In this document: piece after piece, positions 14,198 through 21,982 of the stretch
Position numbering within the stretch: the stretch's first letter is position 1
How the letters are laid out: each line of letters starts with the position of its first letter
DNA from: Virgibacillus_O xinjiangensis
GTDB lineage: Bacteria; Bacillota; Bacilli; Bacillales; Amphibacillaceae
Direction: 5' to 3'
Length of the DNA stretch: 44,548 nucleotides
NCBI RefSeq assembly: GCF_042643145.1
Contig: NZ_JBHRSA010000018.1
Span: 1 to 44,548 of the forward strand
Position numbers and translations under genes: made by a program
Notes under the pieces: model-generated
What the model was told of the DNA's origin: nothing
What the model saw: only the letters and a program-made list of their open reading frames with translations
The model's database searches: none

Positions 14198-15166
14198 TTA
14201 TGGTTCGATCACCAGGTTTGGTTTCTTCTGTAAACTATGTTCCCCGCCGATGAAACGGACCGTTCCACTTTTTGCCCGCATGACAACCGTTTCCGTTGTT
14301 GCGCTGGAACCTTTGAATTGCACACCTTTCAGCAATTCGCCATCGGTCACGCCTGTTGCCGCGAAAATGGCATCATCCCCACTGCAGAAATCTTCCATAT
14401 AGAAGACTTTATCCAAGTCAGAGATTCCCATTTGCAGGCAACGTTCTCTTTCTTCATCAGTGGATGGAAGAAGTTTCCCTTGAATCTCTCCACCGAGACA
14501 CTTTAGTGCAGCAGCTGCAAGCACACCCTCAGGTGCCCCGCCGCTACCGAGCAGGATATCAACACCGGTATCATCAAAGGCGGTATTTATAGCTGCAGCT
14601 ACATCTCCTGCAGGGATCAACTTGATCCTGGCCCCTGTCTCGCGGATTTCATCAATCAGTTTTTGGTGGCGTGGACGGTTGAGAACCGTTGCCACCACAT
14701 CTTCAATATCCTTGTTTTTCGCCTTGGCGACTGCCTCCAAGTTTTCCCGGGTGGAAGCATTGATGTCAATCATCCCGACCGCTTCCGGCCCGACAGCAAT
14801 CTTGTCCATGTACATATCAGGTGCATGGAGAAGTGTCCCTTTGTCTGCAATGGCAATGACCGCCAAAGCATTCCAGGAACCCTGGGCTACAATGTCCGTG
14901 CCTTCCAGCGGATCCACGGCAACATCTACACCAGGTCCGTTCCCCGTACCTAGTTCTTCCCCAATATACAACATCGGCGCCTCATCACGTTCACCTTCCC
15001 CGATGACCACCGTGCCCTGCATCGGAATCGTATCGAATACATCCCTCATCGCTGTAGTCGCAGCATCATCCGCTTCCTCTTTCTTACCGCGCCCCATCCA
15101 TCTAGCCGACTTCAGCGCAGCCGCTTCCGTTACCCTTACAATCTCCATCGATAAACTTCTCTCCAT
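14198..15166 (-). CDS. glpX: Fructose-1,6-bisphosphatase, class II
   Basis: Gluconeogenic phosphatase converting fructose-1,6-bisphosphate to fructose-6-phosphate. From ATG 15166 it has 322 residues, typical for GlpX. It opens MERSLSMEIVRVTEAAALKS, then ARWMGRGKKEEADDAAT, which is highly conserved. The metal and substrate site segments IGEGERDEAPMLYIGE, DPLEGTD and GSGGAPEGVLAAAALKCLGG are present. A longer frame continues into the upstream repeat, but its extra residues come from element A and recur as a separate spurious frame in the next copy. GGGAGAGG precedes the chosen ATG. It lies between murA and rho, as in B. subtilis. Confidence 0.95.
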   Translation of the reverse strand: MERSLSMEIVRVTEAAALKSARWMGRGKKEEADDAATTAMRDVFDTIPMQGTVVIGEGERDEAPMLYIGEELGTGNGPGVDVAVDPLEGTDIVAQGSWNALAVIAIADKGTLLHAPDMYMDKIAVGPEAVGMIDINASTRENLEAVAKAKNKDIEDVVATVLNRPRHQKLIDEIRETGARIKLIPAGDVAAAINTAFDDTGVDILLGSGGAPEGVLAAAALKCLGGEIQGKLLPSTDEERERCLQMGISDLDKVFYMEDFCSGDDAIFAATGVTDGELLKGVQFKGSSATTETVVMRAKSGTVRFIGGEHSLQKKPNLVIEP

Positions 15167-15228
15167 ATAAAACCTCTCCCTTTTTAACAAAAATGAAATA
15201 TCCTCATCCCAAAAAGAATATTTATAAA

Positions 15229-15351
15229 TAGAAAGGCTATGGCGACCGTTCAGGAACGGACGCATAAGCAAGGGGCCGTAAAACGCCTGATCTTTGGCGT
15301 TTGAAGTGGCCATTGCTTATGACGGCAGGTCCTGGAAGCCAAAGCCGGACA
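15229..15351 (+). repeat. Stem-loop element A, copy 1
   Basis: Begins TAGAAAGGCTATGGCGACC. It has a small hairpin CCGTT-CAGG-AACGG (15246-15259), then a large one: CATAAGCAA pairs with TTGCTTATG, GGCC with GGCC, and AAACGCC with GGCGTTT. It ends GGAAGCCAAAGCCGGACA. Non-coding; nearly identical to the copy at 15479. Confidence 0.8.
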
Positions 15352-15352
15352 T

Positions 15353-15478
15353 TAGAAAGGCTGAGCGGGCTCGTTCAGCGACGACATGCATAAGCAGAAG
15401 ACACTTCGAGTGGGTGGGTTTCCCGCTCAAAGTGTCGGCTGCTTATGTCACGAGTCGCTAGCCCGGGAAGCCAGACAT
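15353..15478 (+). repeat. Stem-loop element B, copy 1
   Basis: Begins TTAGAAAGGCTGAGCGGGCT. The large hairpin pairs CATAAGCAG with CTGCTTATG, GACACTT with AAGTGTC, and the inner GAG-GGG with CCC-CTC. An outer stem pairs GGGCT and AGCGAC with GTCGCT and AGCCC. It shares the opening and the general plan with element A but has a different stem sequence. Confidence 0.8.
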
Positions 15479-15602
15479 TAGAAAGGCTATGGCGACCGTT
15501 CAGGAACGGACGCATAAGCAAGGGGCCGTAAAACGCTTGATCTTCGGCGTTTGAAGTGGCCATTGCTTATGACGGCCAGGTCCTGGAAGCCAAAGCCGGA
15601 CA
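15479..15602 (+). repeat. Stem-loop element A, copy 2
   Basis: Differs from copy 1 at a few positions. The inner stem is AAACGCT with GGCGTTT, so one C-G pair becomes a T-G wobble and pairing is kept. Confidence 0.8.
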
Positions 15603-15603
15603 A

Positions 15604-15670
15604 TAGAAAGGCTGAGCGGGCTTGGTCAGCGACGACATGCATAAGCAGAAGACACTTCGAGTGGGTGGGT
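15604..15670 (+). repeat. Stem-loop element B, copy 2, truncated
   Basis: Matches copy 1 through GAAGACACTTCGAGTGGGT and then breaks off at the hairpin loop. The 3' arm is replaced by unrelated sequence with no match in the other elements (15671-15756, up to the murA stop). Confidence 0.75.
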
Positions 15671-15756
15671 CTAAGGTGTGAACCGGGCCGCCGATTAGAA
15701 CCGGCGCTACCCAGCCACCTGTTACACGACACGGCAGTGCAGAGGCCTGCCAACCA

Positions 15757-17046
15757 TCAGGAGTTCTGGAACTGGCGAATCTCCAGCTCGGTCATCTCTT
15801 CCCGCCATACTTTGGCACCAAGGTTGTTGAGTTTTTCCGTGAGATTTTCATATCCTCTGTCGATATGATCCAATCCGGTTATTTCCGTAACACCTTCCGC
15901 CATCAATCCGGCAATGATCAAGGAAGCCCCGGCACGCAGATCACTGGCTCTTACTTTCGCCCCTTCAAGCTGTACTGGCCCTGAGACAATGGCAGAACCG
16001 CCTTCCACTTTGATGGATGCATTCATGCGCCTCAGTTCGTCTATATGCTTGAGTCGGGCAGAGTAAATCGTGTCCGTGACGACGCCGGTGTTCTCCGCTT
16101 TGGTCAGCAGGGATGTGAATGGCTGCTGCAGATCTGTCGGGAAGCCTGGGTAGACGAGTGTCTTGATATCCACGCTTTTCAAATGCTTGCCCGGACGTAC
16201 CAGCAACTGTTCATCACTTTCTTCCACGGATACCCCCATTTCCCGAAGCTTGGCCAACACGGACTCCAAATGCTGGGAAATCACGTTATCAATGACCACT
16301 TCTTTTCCCTGGGCAGCAGCCGCTATCGTATAGGTGCCTGCCTCGATCCGGTCAGGGATGATCGTGTGATTGCATCCATCCAATGAATCGACGCCTTCAA
16401 TTCGGATGACATCCGTCCCTACTCCCTTGATTTTCGCTCCCATGCTTGTCAGCAGGGTCGCAACATCAATGATCTCGGGTTCCTTGGCGGCATTTTCAAT
16501 GACCGTTTTCCCCTTGGCCTTGACAGCAGCAAGCATGATATTGATCGTGGCACCGACACTGACCACATCCAAATAGATACGGGCGCCGCGCAGTTCTTTG
16601 GCACGTAGATAGATGGCTCCCTGCTCATTGGTCACTTCAGCACCCAATGCTTCAAACCCTTTGATATGCTGATCGATCGGACGAGGACCGAGGTAGCATC
16701 CCCCGGGAAGCCCGATGACCGCCTTCTTGAATTTGCCAAGCATCGCACCCATGAAATAATAGGAGGCGCGAAGCTTGGTCACCTTTCCGTTCGGTAGTGG
16801 CATCGCTATCATCCTGGAAGGATCGATATGAACTTTTTGGCTGGAACTCCATGAAACCGACCCGCCTATTTCCTCGAGCAGTTCCCCGAGGGTGTAGACA
16901 TCCGATATTTCCGGAAGACCTTCAATGGTCACCTCGGAATCCGCCAGTATGGCTGCCGGCAATAATGCGACCGCACTGTTCTTCGCCCCGCTGATGCGGA
17001 CCTTACCGTTTAAGAGCCGGCCGCCTTCCACTAACATTTTTTGCAT
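15757..17046 (-). CDS. murA: UDP-N-acetylglucosamine 1-carboxyvinyltransferase (MurZ/MurAB type)
   Basis: First committed step of peptidoglycan precursor synthesis: transfers enolpyruvate from PEP to UDP-GlcNAc; the fosfomycin target. At 429 residues it is full length. RISGAKNSAVALLPAAIL is at about 17-34 and the catalytic Cys117 lies in LPGGCYLGPRPIDQHIKG, so the enzyme should be fosfomycin-sensitive. IIPDRIEAGTY, YPGFPTDLQQP and DLRAGASLIIAGLMAEG follow. The local order glpX-murA-tal-fbaA-spo0F equals the B. subtilis murAB (murZ) locus, so this is the second Firmicute paralogue rather than the one near atp. The ATG at 17046 is followed by the family N-terminus. Confidence 0.95.
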   Translation of the reverse strand: MQKMLVEGGRLLNGKVRISGAKNSAVALLPAAILADSEVTIEGLPEISDVYTLGELLEEIGGSVSWSSSQKVHIDPSRMIAMPLPNGKVTKLRASYYFMGAMLGKFKKAVIGLPGGCYLGPRPIDQHIKGFEALGAEVTNEQGAIYLRAKELRGARIYLDVVSVGATINIMLAAVKAKGKTVIENAAKEPEIIDVATLLTSMGAKIKGVGTDVIRIEGVDSLDGCNHTIIPDRIEAGTYTIAAAAQGKEVVIDNVISQHLESVLAKLREMGVSVEESDEQLLVRPGKHLKSVDIKTLVYPGFPTDLQQPFTSLLTKAENTGVVTDTIYSARLKHIDELRRMNASIKVEGGSAIVSGPVQLEGAKVRASDLRAGASLIIAGLMAEGVTEITGLDHIDRGYENLTEKLNNLGAKVWREEMTELEIRQFQNS

Positions 17047-17117
17047 GTATAATACCCCGTTTCCTGGGTTCTTCGTATTTACTTATACTTTTCACAGTTG
17101 CTTCCAATTTTATGCAA

Positions 17118-17759
17118 TTATTTTTGATTGTTCCAGTCTGCCAGGAATTTTTCGATTCCTTGGTCTGTCAGAGGATGTTTGACGAGCTGGCCGAACACTT
17201 TATATGGAATAGTGGCGATATGCGCACCGTTCCTTGCCGCTTCTGTCACATGCATCGGGTGTCTGATGGAGGCTGCGATGATTTCCGTTTTGATATCATG
17301 GCGGTCGAAAATTTCAGATATGGAAGCGATCAGGTCGACCCCATTCTGGCCGATATCATCGAGTCTTCCGAGGAATGGAGAAACATACGTAGCACCTGCA
17401 CGTGCTGCAAGAAGTGCCTGGTTCGGATTGAAGACCAGTGTGACATTGGTGGTGATATTAAGGTCGCTGAAAGCCTTCACTGCCTTGAGACCTTCCAGAG
17501 TCATCGGGACTTTTACCGTAATGTTCGGTGCGATTGCCGCCAGCTCTTTTCCTTCTGCAATCATGCCCTCTGCATCTTCGGAAATGACTTCCGCACTGAC
17601 AGAGCCGGACACTTCATCCGTGATTTCTTTCAGGCGATCATGGAATGAAACGCCCTCTTTTGCTACAAGGCTCGGATTGGTCGTTACACCTGCCAGAATT
17701 CCAAGCTCATTTGCTGCACGAATGTCATCGATATTTGCTGTATCTACGAAAAATTTCAT
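17118..17759 (-). CDS. tal: Transaldolase / fructose-6-phosphate aldolase family (YwjH type)
   Basis: Small transaldolase of the pentose phosphate pathway, class I Schiff-base mechanism. From ATG 17759 it has 213 residues, as in B. subtilis YwjH. MKFFVDTANIDDIR opens the TIM barrel, GVTTNPSLVAKEG is at 24-36 and the Schiff-base Lys83 is in NITVKVPMT. VSPFLGRLDDIG and ASIRHPMHV complete the active site. AACAGGGGGAAG precedes the start; a further 31 open codons upstream are not supported. It lies between fbaA and murA. Whether it acts as transaldolase or F6P aldolase cannot be read from the sequence with certainty; the position favours transaldolase. Confidence 0.93.
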   Translation of the reverse strand: MKFFVDTANIDDIRAANELGILAGVTTNPSLVAKEGVSFHDRLKEITDEVSGSVSAEVISEDAEGMIAEGKELAAIAPNITVKVPMTLEGLKAVKAFSDLNITTNVTLVFNPNQALLAARAGATYVSPFLGRLDDIGQNGVDLIASISEIFDRHDIKTEIIAASIRHPMHVTEAARNGAHIATIPYKVFGQLVKHPLTDQGIEKFLADWNNQK

Positions 17760-17820
17760 TTTGACTTCCCCCTGTTTTTTTATAGTTTCCTGCTCCCTGA
17801 TACCTATAATTGCATAGATA

Positions 17821-17878
17821 GCCACGCCCAGCTGCACAGCAGCTAAACGCACCGGGTCGACGGTGCTGGGACGTGGCT
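17821..17878 (-). ncRNA. Three-way-junction-like structure between fbaA and tal
   Basis: GCCACGCCC (17821-17829) pairs with GGGACGTGGC (17869-17878, one bulged A). Inside lie two hairpins: AGCTGC-ACA-GCAGCT (17830-17844) and GCACCG-GGTCGA-CGGTGC (17849-17866). The 138-bp... gap position, between two co-directional genes and without a U-tract, fits an mRNA processing or stabilising element rather than a terminator. Function unknown. Confidence 0.45.
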
Positions 17879-17916
17879 CATTTGTGGTCTGTCAAGACGC
17901 TTTTCTTAAGATGTAG

Positions 17917-18774
17917 TTACGCTTGTTGTGATGAACCGAATTCACGCATTTTGCCAATGACGGTTTCTTTGATGGCCTCAGTACCAGGTCCGAGGTATTT
18001 ACGAGGATCATAGAGATCCGGCTTTTCTGCCAATACTTCACGAACTCTTTTAGCCTGGGCAATTTGGTTCTCTGTGTTGACATTGATTTTAGCTGTACCG
18101 AGAGATACTGCTTTCTGGATATCTTTTGTAGGAATCCCTGTTCCACCGTGAAGTACAAGCGGCAGGACAATCGTATCATGGATTTCCTTCATTTCTTTGA
18201 AGCCGAGGTTCGGCTCGCCTTTATATGGACCGTGAACGGAACCAAGTGCTGGTGCCAAGCAGTCGATGCCTGTCCGTTCTACAAGTTCGAGACACTCTTT
18301 AGGGTCTGCATAGATGACGCCTTCTGCTACCACATCATCTTCCTGACCTCCGACTGTACCCAATTCAGCTTCCACGGATACTCCGTGAATATGGGCAAGT
18401 TCAACGACTTTGCTTGTGAGGGCGATGTTTTCTTCCAGCGGATCATGGGATGCATCGATCATGACGGATGTGAAACCGGCATGGATAGCCTCTGCACACT
18501 TCTCAAAGCTTGATCCGTGGTCAAGATGAATGGCAACCGGAACAGTCGTACCATAGGCTTCCATCAGGGATTCAACCATGGTTACGACAACCTTGAATCC
18601 ACCCATATATCTCGCCGCGCCTTCTGATACACCCAGAATGACCGGGGATTTTTCCTCTTCCGCTGCCTGAAGGATGGCTTGAACATATTCCAGGTTATTC
18701 AGGTTGAATTGTCCAACTGCATAACCATTTTTTCTTCCCTTTTCCAGCATATCCTTCATAGATACTAATGGCAT
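17917..18774 (-). CDS. fbaA: Fructose-1,6-bisphosphate aldolase, class II
   Basis: Zinc-dependent aldolase of glycolysis and gluconeogenesis. The 285-residue protein shows the metal-binding HLDHG motif (His83, Asp85, His86), GSVHGPYKGEP with His180 and LHGGTGIP with His208, the three-His zinc set of class IIA/B enzymes. NVNTENQ near 230 binds the phosphate. The ATG at 18774 follows GAGGAGGACACACA, a very strong ribosome site suiting a highly expressed enzyme. It stands between spo0F and tal, as in B. subtilis. Confidence 0.97.
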   Translation of the reverse strand: MPLVSMKDMLEKGRKNGYAVGQFNLNNLEYVQAILQAAEEEKSPVILGVSEGAARYMGGFKVVVTMVESLMEAYGTTVPVAIHLDHGSSFEKCAEAIHAGFTSVMIDASHDPLEENIALTSKVVELAHIHGVSVEAELGTVGGQEDDVVAEGVIYADPKECLELVERTGIDCLAPALGSVHGPYKGEPNLGFKEMKEIHDTIVLPLVLHGGTGIPTKDIQKAVSLGTAKINVNTENQIAQAKRVREVLAEKPDLYDPRKYLGPGTEAIKETVIGKMREFGSSQQA

Positions 18775-18874
18775 TGTGTGTCCTCCTCATTGATGAAAAA
18801 CGTTCATCTGCTTGTTTTATACTACAGTATAAGAATACCAACTTCCTCCTTCTGGCGCAACTTTCGGTTTTGAA

Positions 18875-19234
18875 TTATTCCAGAATGGTGTGCACCTGCC
18901 CGAGCAGGTCGCTGATGTTGAATGGTTTTCCCAGAACCGCCTTTACATTCCGCTGCCGGATTACATCCTCTGAGAGCATTTCCGTCATGCCGCTGATCAG
19001 GATGACTGCCAAATCAACTTCCTCCTGTTTGAGCCTGTCCAATATCTCCGCACCATCCAGTACCGGCAATCTGTAATCCAGGATCGCCAGCGCGAATGTA
19101 TGTGAACAGATGAGGTCCCATGCCTCTTTCCCTGTCTCGCCTATGGTGACTTGGTAGCCTTCGTTCACCAAGAGGTCCTGCAGCAGCAAGCGTATACCAG
19201 GTTGGTCATCCACCACCAATATCTCTTTCTCCAT
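18875..19234 (-). CDS. spo0F: Sporulation phosphorelay response regulator Spo0F
   Basis: Single receiver domain that takes phosphate from sporulation kinases and passes it via Spo0B to Spo0A. The 119 residues form one CheY-like domain without an output domain. The acidic pair Asp9-Asp10, phosphorylation site Asp53 in LAILDYRLP, Ser81 in the switch position and Lys103 in GKPF are all present. Several positions differ from B. subtilis Spo0F (ISGMTE where that has MTAYGE), but the length, lack of an output domain and location between pyrG and fbaA support the call. AAAGGGATT precedes the ATG. A perfect 0A box lies about 100 bp upstream, which fits Spo0A control. Confidence 0.88.
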   Translation of the reverse strand: MEKEILVVDDQPGIRLLLQDLLVNEGYQVTIGETGKEAWDLICSHTFALAILDYRLPVLDGAEILDRLKQEEVDLAVILISGMTEMLSEDVIRQRNVKAVLGKPFNISDLLGQVHTILE

Positions 19235-19333
19235 ATAATCCCTTTCCCTTCCCGAAACAAATACTTACCCCTTTATTTATGTATAACTTATAGTTCAACC
19301 GAATCCACGTTATTAACTATGTTCGCTATACGT

Positions 19334-19340
19334 TGTCGAA
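19334..19340 (+). promoter_or_regulatory. Spo0A box upstream of spo0F
   Basis: TGTCGAA, the 0A-box consensus, 100 bp upstream of the spo0F start in the 182-bp gap to pyrG. B. subtilis spo0F is a known Spo0A target. A 7-mer can occur by chance, so the position is the main support. Confidence 0.45.
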
Positions 19341-19358
19341 TTTCCTGCCGTCACTCAT

Positions 19359-19410
19359 AAAAAAACTCCGAAAAGGAATCCTGCCAGTTGGCAGAAATCC
19401 CTTTTCGGAG
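19359..19410 (-). terminator. Intrinsic terminator of pyrG
   Basis: On the minus strand CTCCGAAAAGGGATTTCTGCC and GGCAGGATTCCTTTTCGGAG form a long stem around AACT, followed by seven T. It begins within 10 bp of the pyrG stop codon. Confidence 0.92.
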
Positions 19411-19416
19411 GTGAAA

Positions 19417-21033
19417 TCATTTCTGTTCATGTTGGTCCAATGCTGCACCGATGAAGCCTTTGAACAAAGGCTGCGGCCTTGTCGGGCGCGACGTGAACTC
19501 CGGATGGAACTGACTTGCCACGAACCAAGGATGGTCCTCCAGCTCAATCGTTTCCACCAACCTGCCATCCGGGCTTGTCCCGGAGAACAGGAAGCCTTTC
19601 TCGGTCATCTGTTCACGATAGGAATTATTGAATTCATAGCGGTGGCGGTGACGTTCTTCGATCATATCCGCCCCATCGTACACTTCTTTCGTCTTGGTTC
19701 CATCTTTCAGGCGGCAAGGATAGACGCCAAGCCTGAGCGTCCCGCCAAGGTCGGAAATATGCTTCTGTTCAGGAAGCAGATCGATGATCGGGTGTGGTGT
19801 CTGTGGATCGATTTCTGCCGAATGTGCACCTTCCAGACCCAAAACATTCCGGGCGAATTCCACGGTTGCTAGCTGCATGCCGAGGCAAATTCCAAGGAAC
19901 GGGATCTTATTTTCCCGCGCATAGCGGATCGCTTCGATTTTCCCTTCAATACCGCGGTCACCGAACCCTCCAGGCACGAGGATGCCGTCTACCTGATCCA
20001 GTTCCTGTTGGATGGATTGTGCGTCCAACTTCTCGGAATCGATCCAATAGATGGAAATATCGGTATCATAGGCGAATCCTGCATGTTTCATCGATTCTGC
20101 CACAGAAATATAGGCATCAGGCAGTTCTACATACTTCCCTACCAGGCCGATCTCCACTTTTTTGGACAGATTGCGCACCTTGTCCACCAATTCAACCCAT
20201 TCACTCATCTCTGCCGGATCACACTGCAGGCCGAGATGGTCACAAGTCAATTGATCCAAATGCTGTTCCTGAAGAGCGATCGGGATTTGATACAAGGTAT
20301 CCGCATCCATCATCTCGATGACGGCCTGTTCATTGATATCACAGAACAAGGCAATCTTCTCTTTCATTTCCTTGCCGATGGCATGCTCCGTACGCAGTAC
20401 AATCGCATCCGGCTGGATCCCGAGAGAACGGAGTTCCTTCACACTGTGCTGGGTCGGCTTGGTTTTCATTTCACCGGCAGCCTTGATATATGGCACCAGT
20501 GTACAGTGAATATACATGACACTGTTTCTTCCCACGTCACTCTTAATCTGGCGAATCGCTTCAAGGAACGGCAAGGATTCTATATCACCGACAGTTCCGC
20601 CGATTTCGGTGATGACGACATCTGCCTTTGTCGCTTCACCGGCACGGAAAACCTGTTCCTTGATTTCATTGGTGATATGCGGAATCACCTGGACCGTTCC
20701 GCCAAGGTAGTCGCCACGACGTTCTTTACGGATGACACTGGAGTATACCTTCCCTGTCGTGATATTCGAATATTTATTCAGGTTATTATCGATGAACCGC
20801 TCATAGTGGCCGAGGTCAAGGTCGGTTTCTGCACCGTCTTCCGTCACGAAGACCTCCCCATGCTGATACGGACTCATGGTTCCCGGGTCCACATTGATAT
20901 ACGGGTCGAATTTCTGGATGGTCACCTTCAATCCTCGATTTTTCAGCAAACGGCCCAGAGAAGCTGCAGTAATCCCTTTTCCCAGGGAAGAAACAACCCC
21001 GCCTGTCACAAAAATATACTTCGTCACATTCAT
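19417..21033 (-). CDS. pyrG: CTP synthase
   Basis: Makes CTP from UTP, ATP and glutamine. The N-terminal synthase domain opens TKYIFVTGGVVSSLGKGI, with the P-loop-like GGVVSSLGKG, and continues DPYINVDPGTMSPYQHGEV. The C-terminal glutaminase domain carries GICLGMQLATVE with the catalytic Cys and a terminal ASQFHPEFTSRP with the catalytic His-x-Glu. ATG 21033 gives 538 residues. GTG 21027 (VTKYIF) aligns exactly with the B. subtilis start and is equally possible, since GGAGAAAGAGGG serves either. The longer frame upstream translates the attenuator and is not coding. The leader has the hallmarks of CTP-sensing control. Confidence 0.97.
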   Translation of the reverse strand: MNVTKYIFVTGGVVSSLGKGITAASLGRLLKNRGLKVTIQKFDPYINVDPGTMSPYQHGEVFVTEDGAETDLDLGHYERFIDNNLNKYSNITTGKVYSSVIRKERRGDYLGGTVQVIPHITNEIKEQVFRAGEATKADVVITEIGGTVGDIESLPFLEAIRQIKSDVGRNSVMYIHCTLVPYIKAAGEMKTKPTQHSVKELRSLGIQPDAIVLRTEHAIGKEMKEKIALFCDINEQAVIEMMDADTLYQIPIALQEQHLDQLTCDHLGLQCDPAEMSEWVELVDKVRNLSKKVEIGLVGKYVELPDAYISVAESMKHAGFAYDTDISIYWIDSEKLDAQSIQQELDQVDGILVPGGFGDRGIEGKIEAIRYARENKIPFLGICLGMQLATVEFARNVLGLEGAHSAEIDPQTPHPIIDLLPEQKHISDLGGTLRLGVYPCRLKDGTKTKEVYDGADMIEERHRHRYEFNNSYREQMTEKGFLFSGTSPDGRLVETIELEDHPWFVASQFHPEFTSRPTRPQPLFKGFIGAALDQHEQK

Positions 21034-21119
21034 CCCTCTTTCTCCAAGTTTATCTTCTGTTGATTTGTACTGCCTTATACCTTTGAAGCAAAATCGCAGA
21101 AATCTGCGTATCAATAACA

Positions 21120-21150
21120 AAAGCGCCTCCCCAATCAGGGGAAACGCTTT
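21120..21150 (-). terminator. pyrG leader attenuator hairpin
   Basis: On the minus strand AAAGCGTTTCCCC, loop TGAT, then TGGGGAGGCGCTTTT. The 5' arm is rich in U and C. In B. subtilis the poly-G tail made by reiterative transcription at low CTP pairs with such an arm and blocks termination. The hairpin starts about 22 nt after the predicted +1. Confidence 0.75.
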
Positions 21151-21166
21151 GATTAAGTAATTAAAA

Positions 21167-21208
21167 GAGCCCAAGTAAAATATTACTCACCGGGCTCCAA
21201 AAAGTCAA
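21167..21208 (-). promoter_or_regulatory. Sigma-A promoter of pyrG with GGGC start
   Basis: On the minus strand TTGACT (21208-21203), a 17-bp spacer, TAATAT (21185-21180), 7 bp, then GGGCTC beginning at 21172. The GGGC initial transcript is the slippage start known for pyrG of Gram-positive bacteria. The same DNA also forms a hairpin, GAGCCC with GGGCTC followed by four T, which can act as the rpoE terminator. Confidence 0.75.
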
Positions 21209-21216
21209 GATGATCT

Positions 21217-21720
21217 TTATTTCGGTTCTTCTTCATCTGTTTCGAAACCTGCTACATTATCTTCTCCGAACTCATCTTCATCACCGAGTTCGTCATCATC
21301 TGCTTCCAGATCCTCGCCAAGCTCAGCTGGAACGTCTTCCAGATCATCGTCAAAGAAGTCGAGGTCGTCCGACTCTGCGAATACCTCTTCTTCTTCCACC
21401 TTTTTCTTCTTCGCCGGCTTTTTCTTTTTCTTCTTCGGTGAATCGGTGATCTCCTCATCCATCTGTTCCACCGGATACCAGCGCTTCAGCCCCCAAACAT
21501 TGGAACCAAGCGTCAGGAAACGCCCATCCACATTCATATCTGTATAAAACTGGGCAATGCCTTCCTTTTGTTCCGAATCGGAAAGTTCCTTATGTTCAGC
21601 AACCCTGGAGAAAAGTTCCTGGAAATCCAATGCCTTCTTTTCTTCGAGCAAGACCAGGTTGGCCAATTCCAGCTTGGACATACCCTTCAATTCTTCGTGA
21701 CTATAATCCTTCAAGCTCAC
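21217..21720 (-). CDS. rpoE: RNA polymerase delta subunit
   Basis: Firmicute-specific subunit that improves RNA polymerase recycling and promoter selectivity. The N-terminal HARE-HTH domain (residues 1-90) contains IAQFYTDMNVDGRFLTLG and VWGLKRWYP. A Lys-rich linker (KKKKKKPAKKKK) leads to an acidic tail of about 65 residues made mostly of Glu and Asp, thought to displace nucleic acid. The 167-residue length is normal. The start is a GTG at 21720 with TAAAGGAG nine bases before it. It stands upstream of pyrG, as in B. subtilis. Confidence 0.95.
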   Translation of the reverse strand: MSLKDYSHEELKGMSKLELANLVLLEEKKALDFQELFSRVAEHKELSDSEQKEGIAQFYTDMNVDGRFLTLGSNVWGLKRWYPVEQMDEEITDSPKKKKKKPAKKKKVEEEEVFAESDDLDFFDDDLEDVPAELGEDLEADDDELGDEDEFGEDNVAGFETDEEEPK

Positions 21721-21839
21721 GGCAACGCACTCCTTTACCTTATATATTGCAGCATTCCCTGCCGTAATTAAACATATCCGTATTTTACCATTCCACAGGT
21801 TCTAAATGATACCATACATTATAAACAAATATAATAGCA

Positions 21840-21975
21840 ATATGCTAGAGAAAAGAAAAGATTTTCTCCGGCCTTCCCTCAGGGCATACCGGCGGAAGAG
21901 CCGGGAAGGCGGGCACTTCCTGTACTGTGCGATGGTGTCAGACGTGCTGTACAGAAAGCGGCCTGCCGCTATTCC
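21840..21975 (-). terminator. Structured region after icmF, with terminator-like hairpin
   Basis: On the minus strand after the icmF stop come GCGGCAGGCCGC, then CTGTACAG paired with CAGTACAG around a long loop, then GCCTTCCCGG paired with GAGGGAAGGC and followed by AAAATCTTTTCTTTTC. The last one may be the terminator, although its T-run is interrupted. The succession of hairpins is more than a terminator needs. Confidence 0.45.
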
Positions 21976-21982
21976 CCGCTTT

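Noticed and set aside
15167..15313. N-terminal extension of GlpX
   Set aside because: The family N-terminus MERSLSMEIVRV starts at 15166 behind a good ribosome site; the extension is repeat sequence.
15375..15563. 62-codon frame similar to the upstream extension of glpX
   Set aside because: Both peptides (starting MATSNA) are translations of the minus strand of stem-loop element A; the similarity is between repeats, not proteins.
15671..15756. tRNA-like segment before murA
   Set aside because: A GGTTC-containing stretch suggested a T arm, but no complete cloverleaf or anticodon arm could be built.
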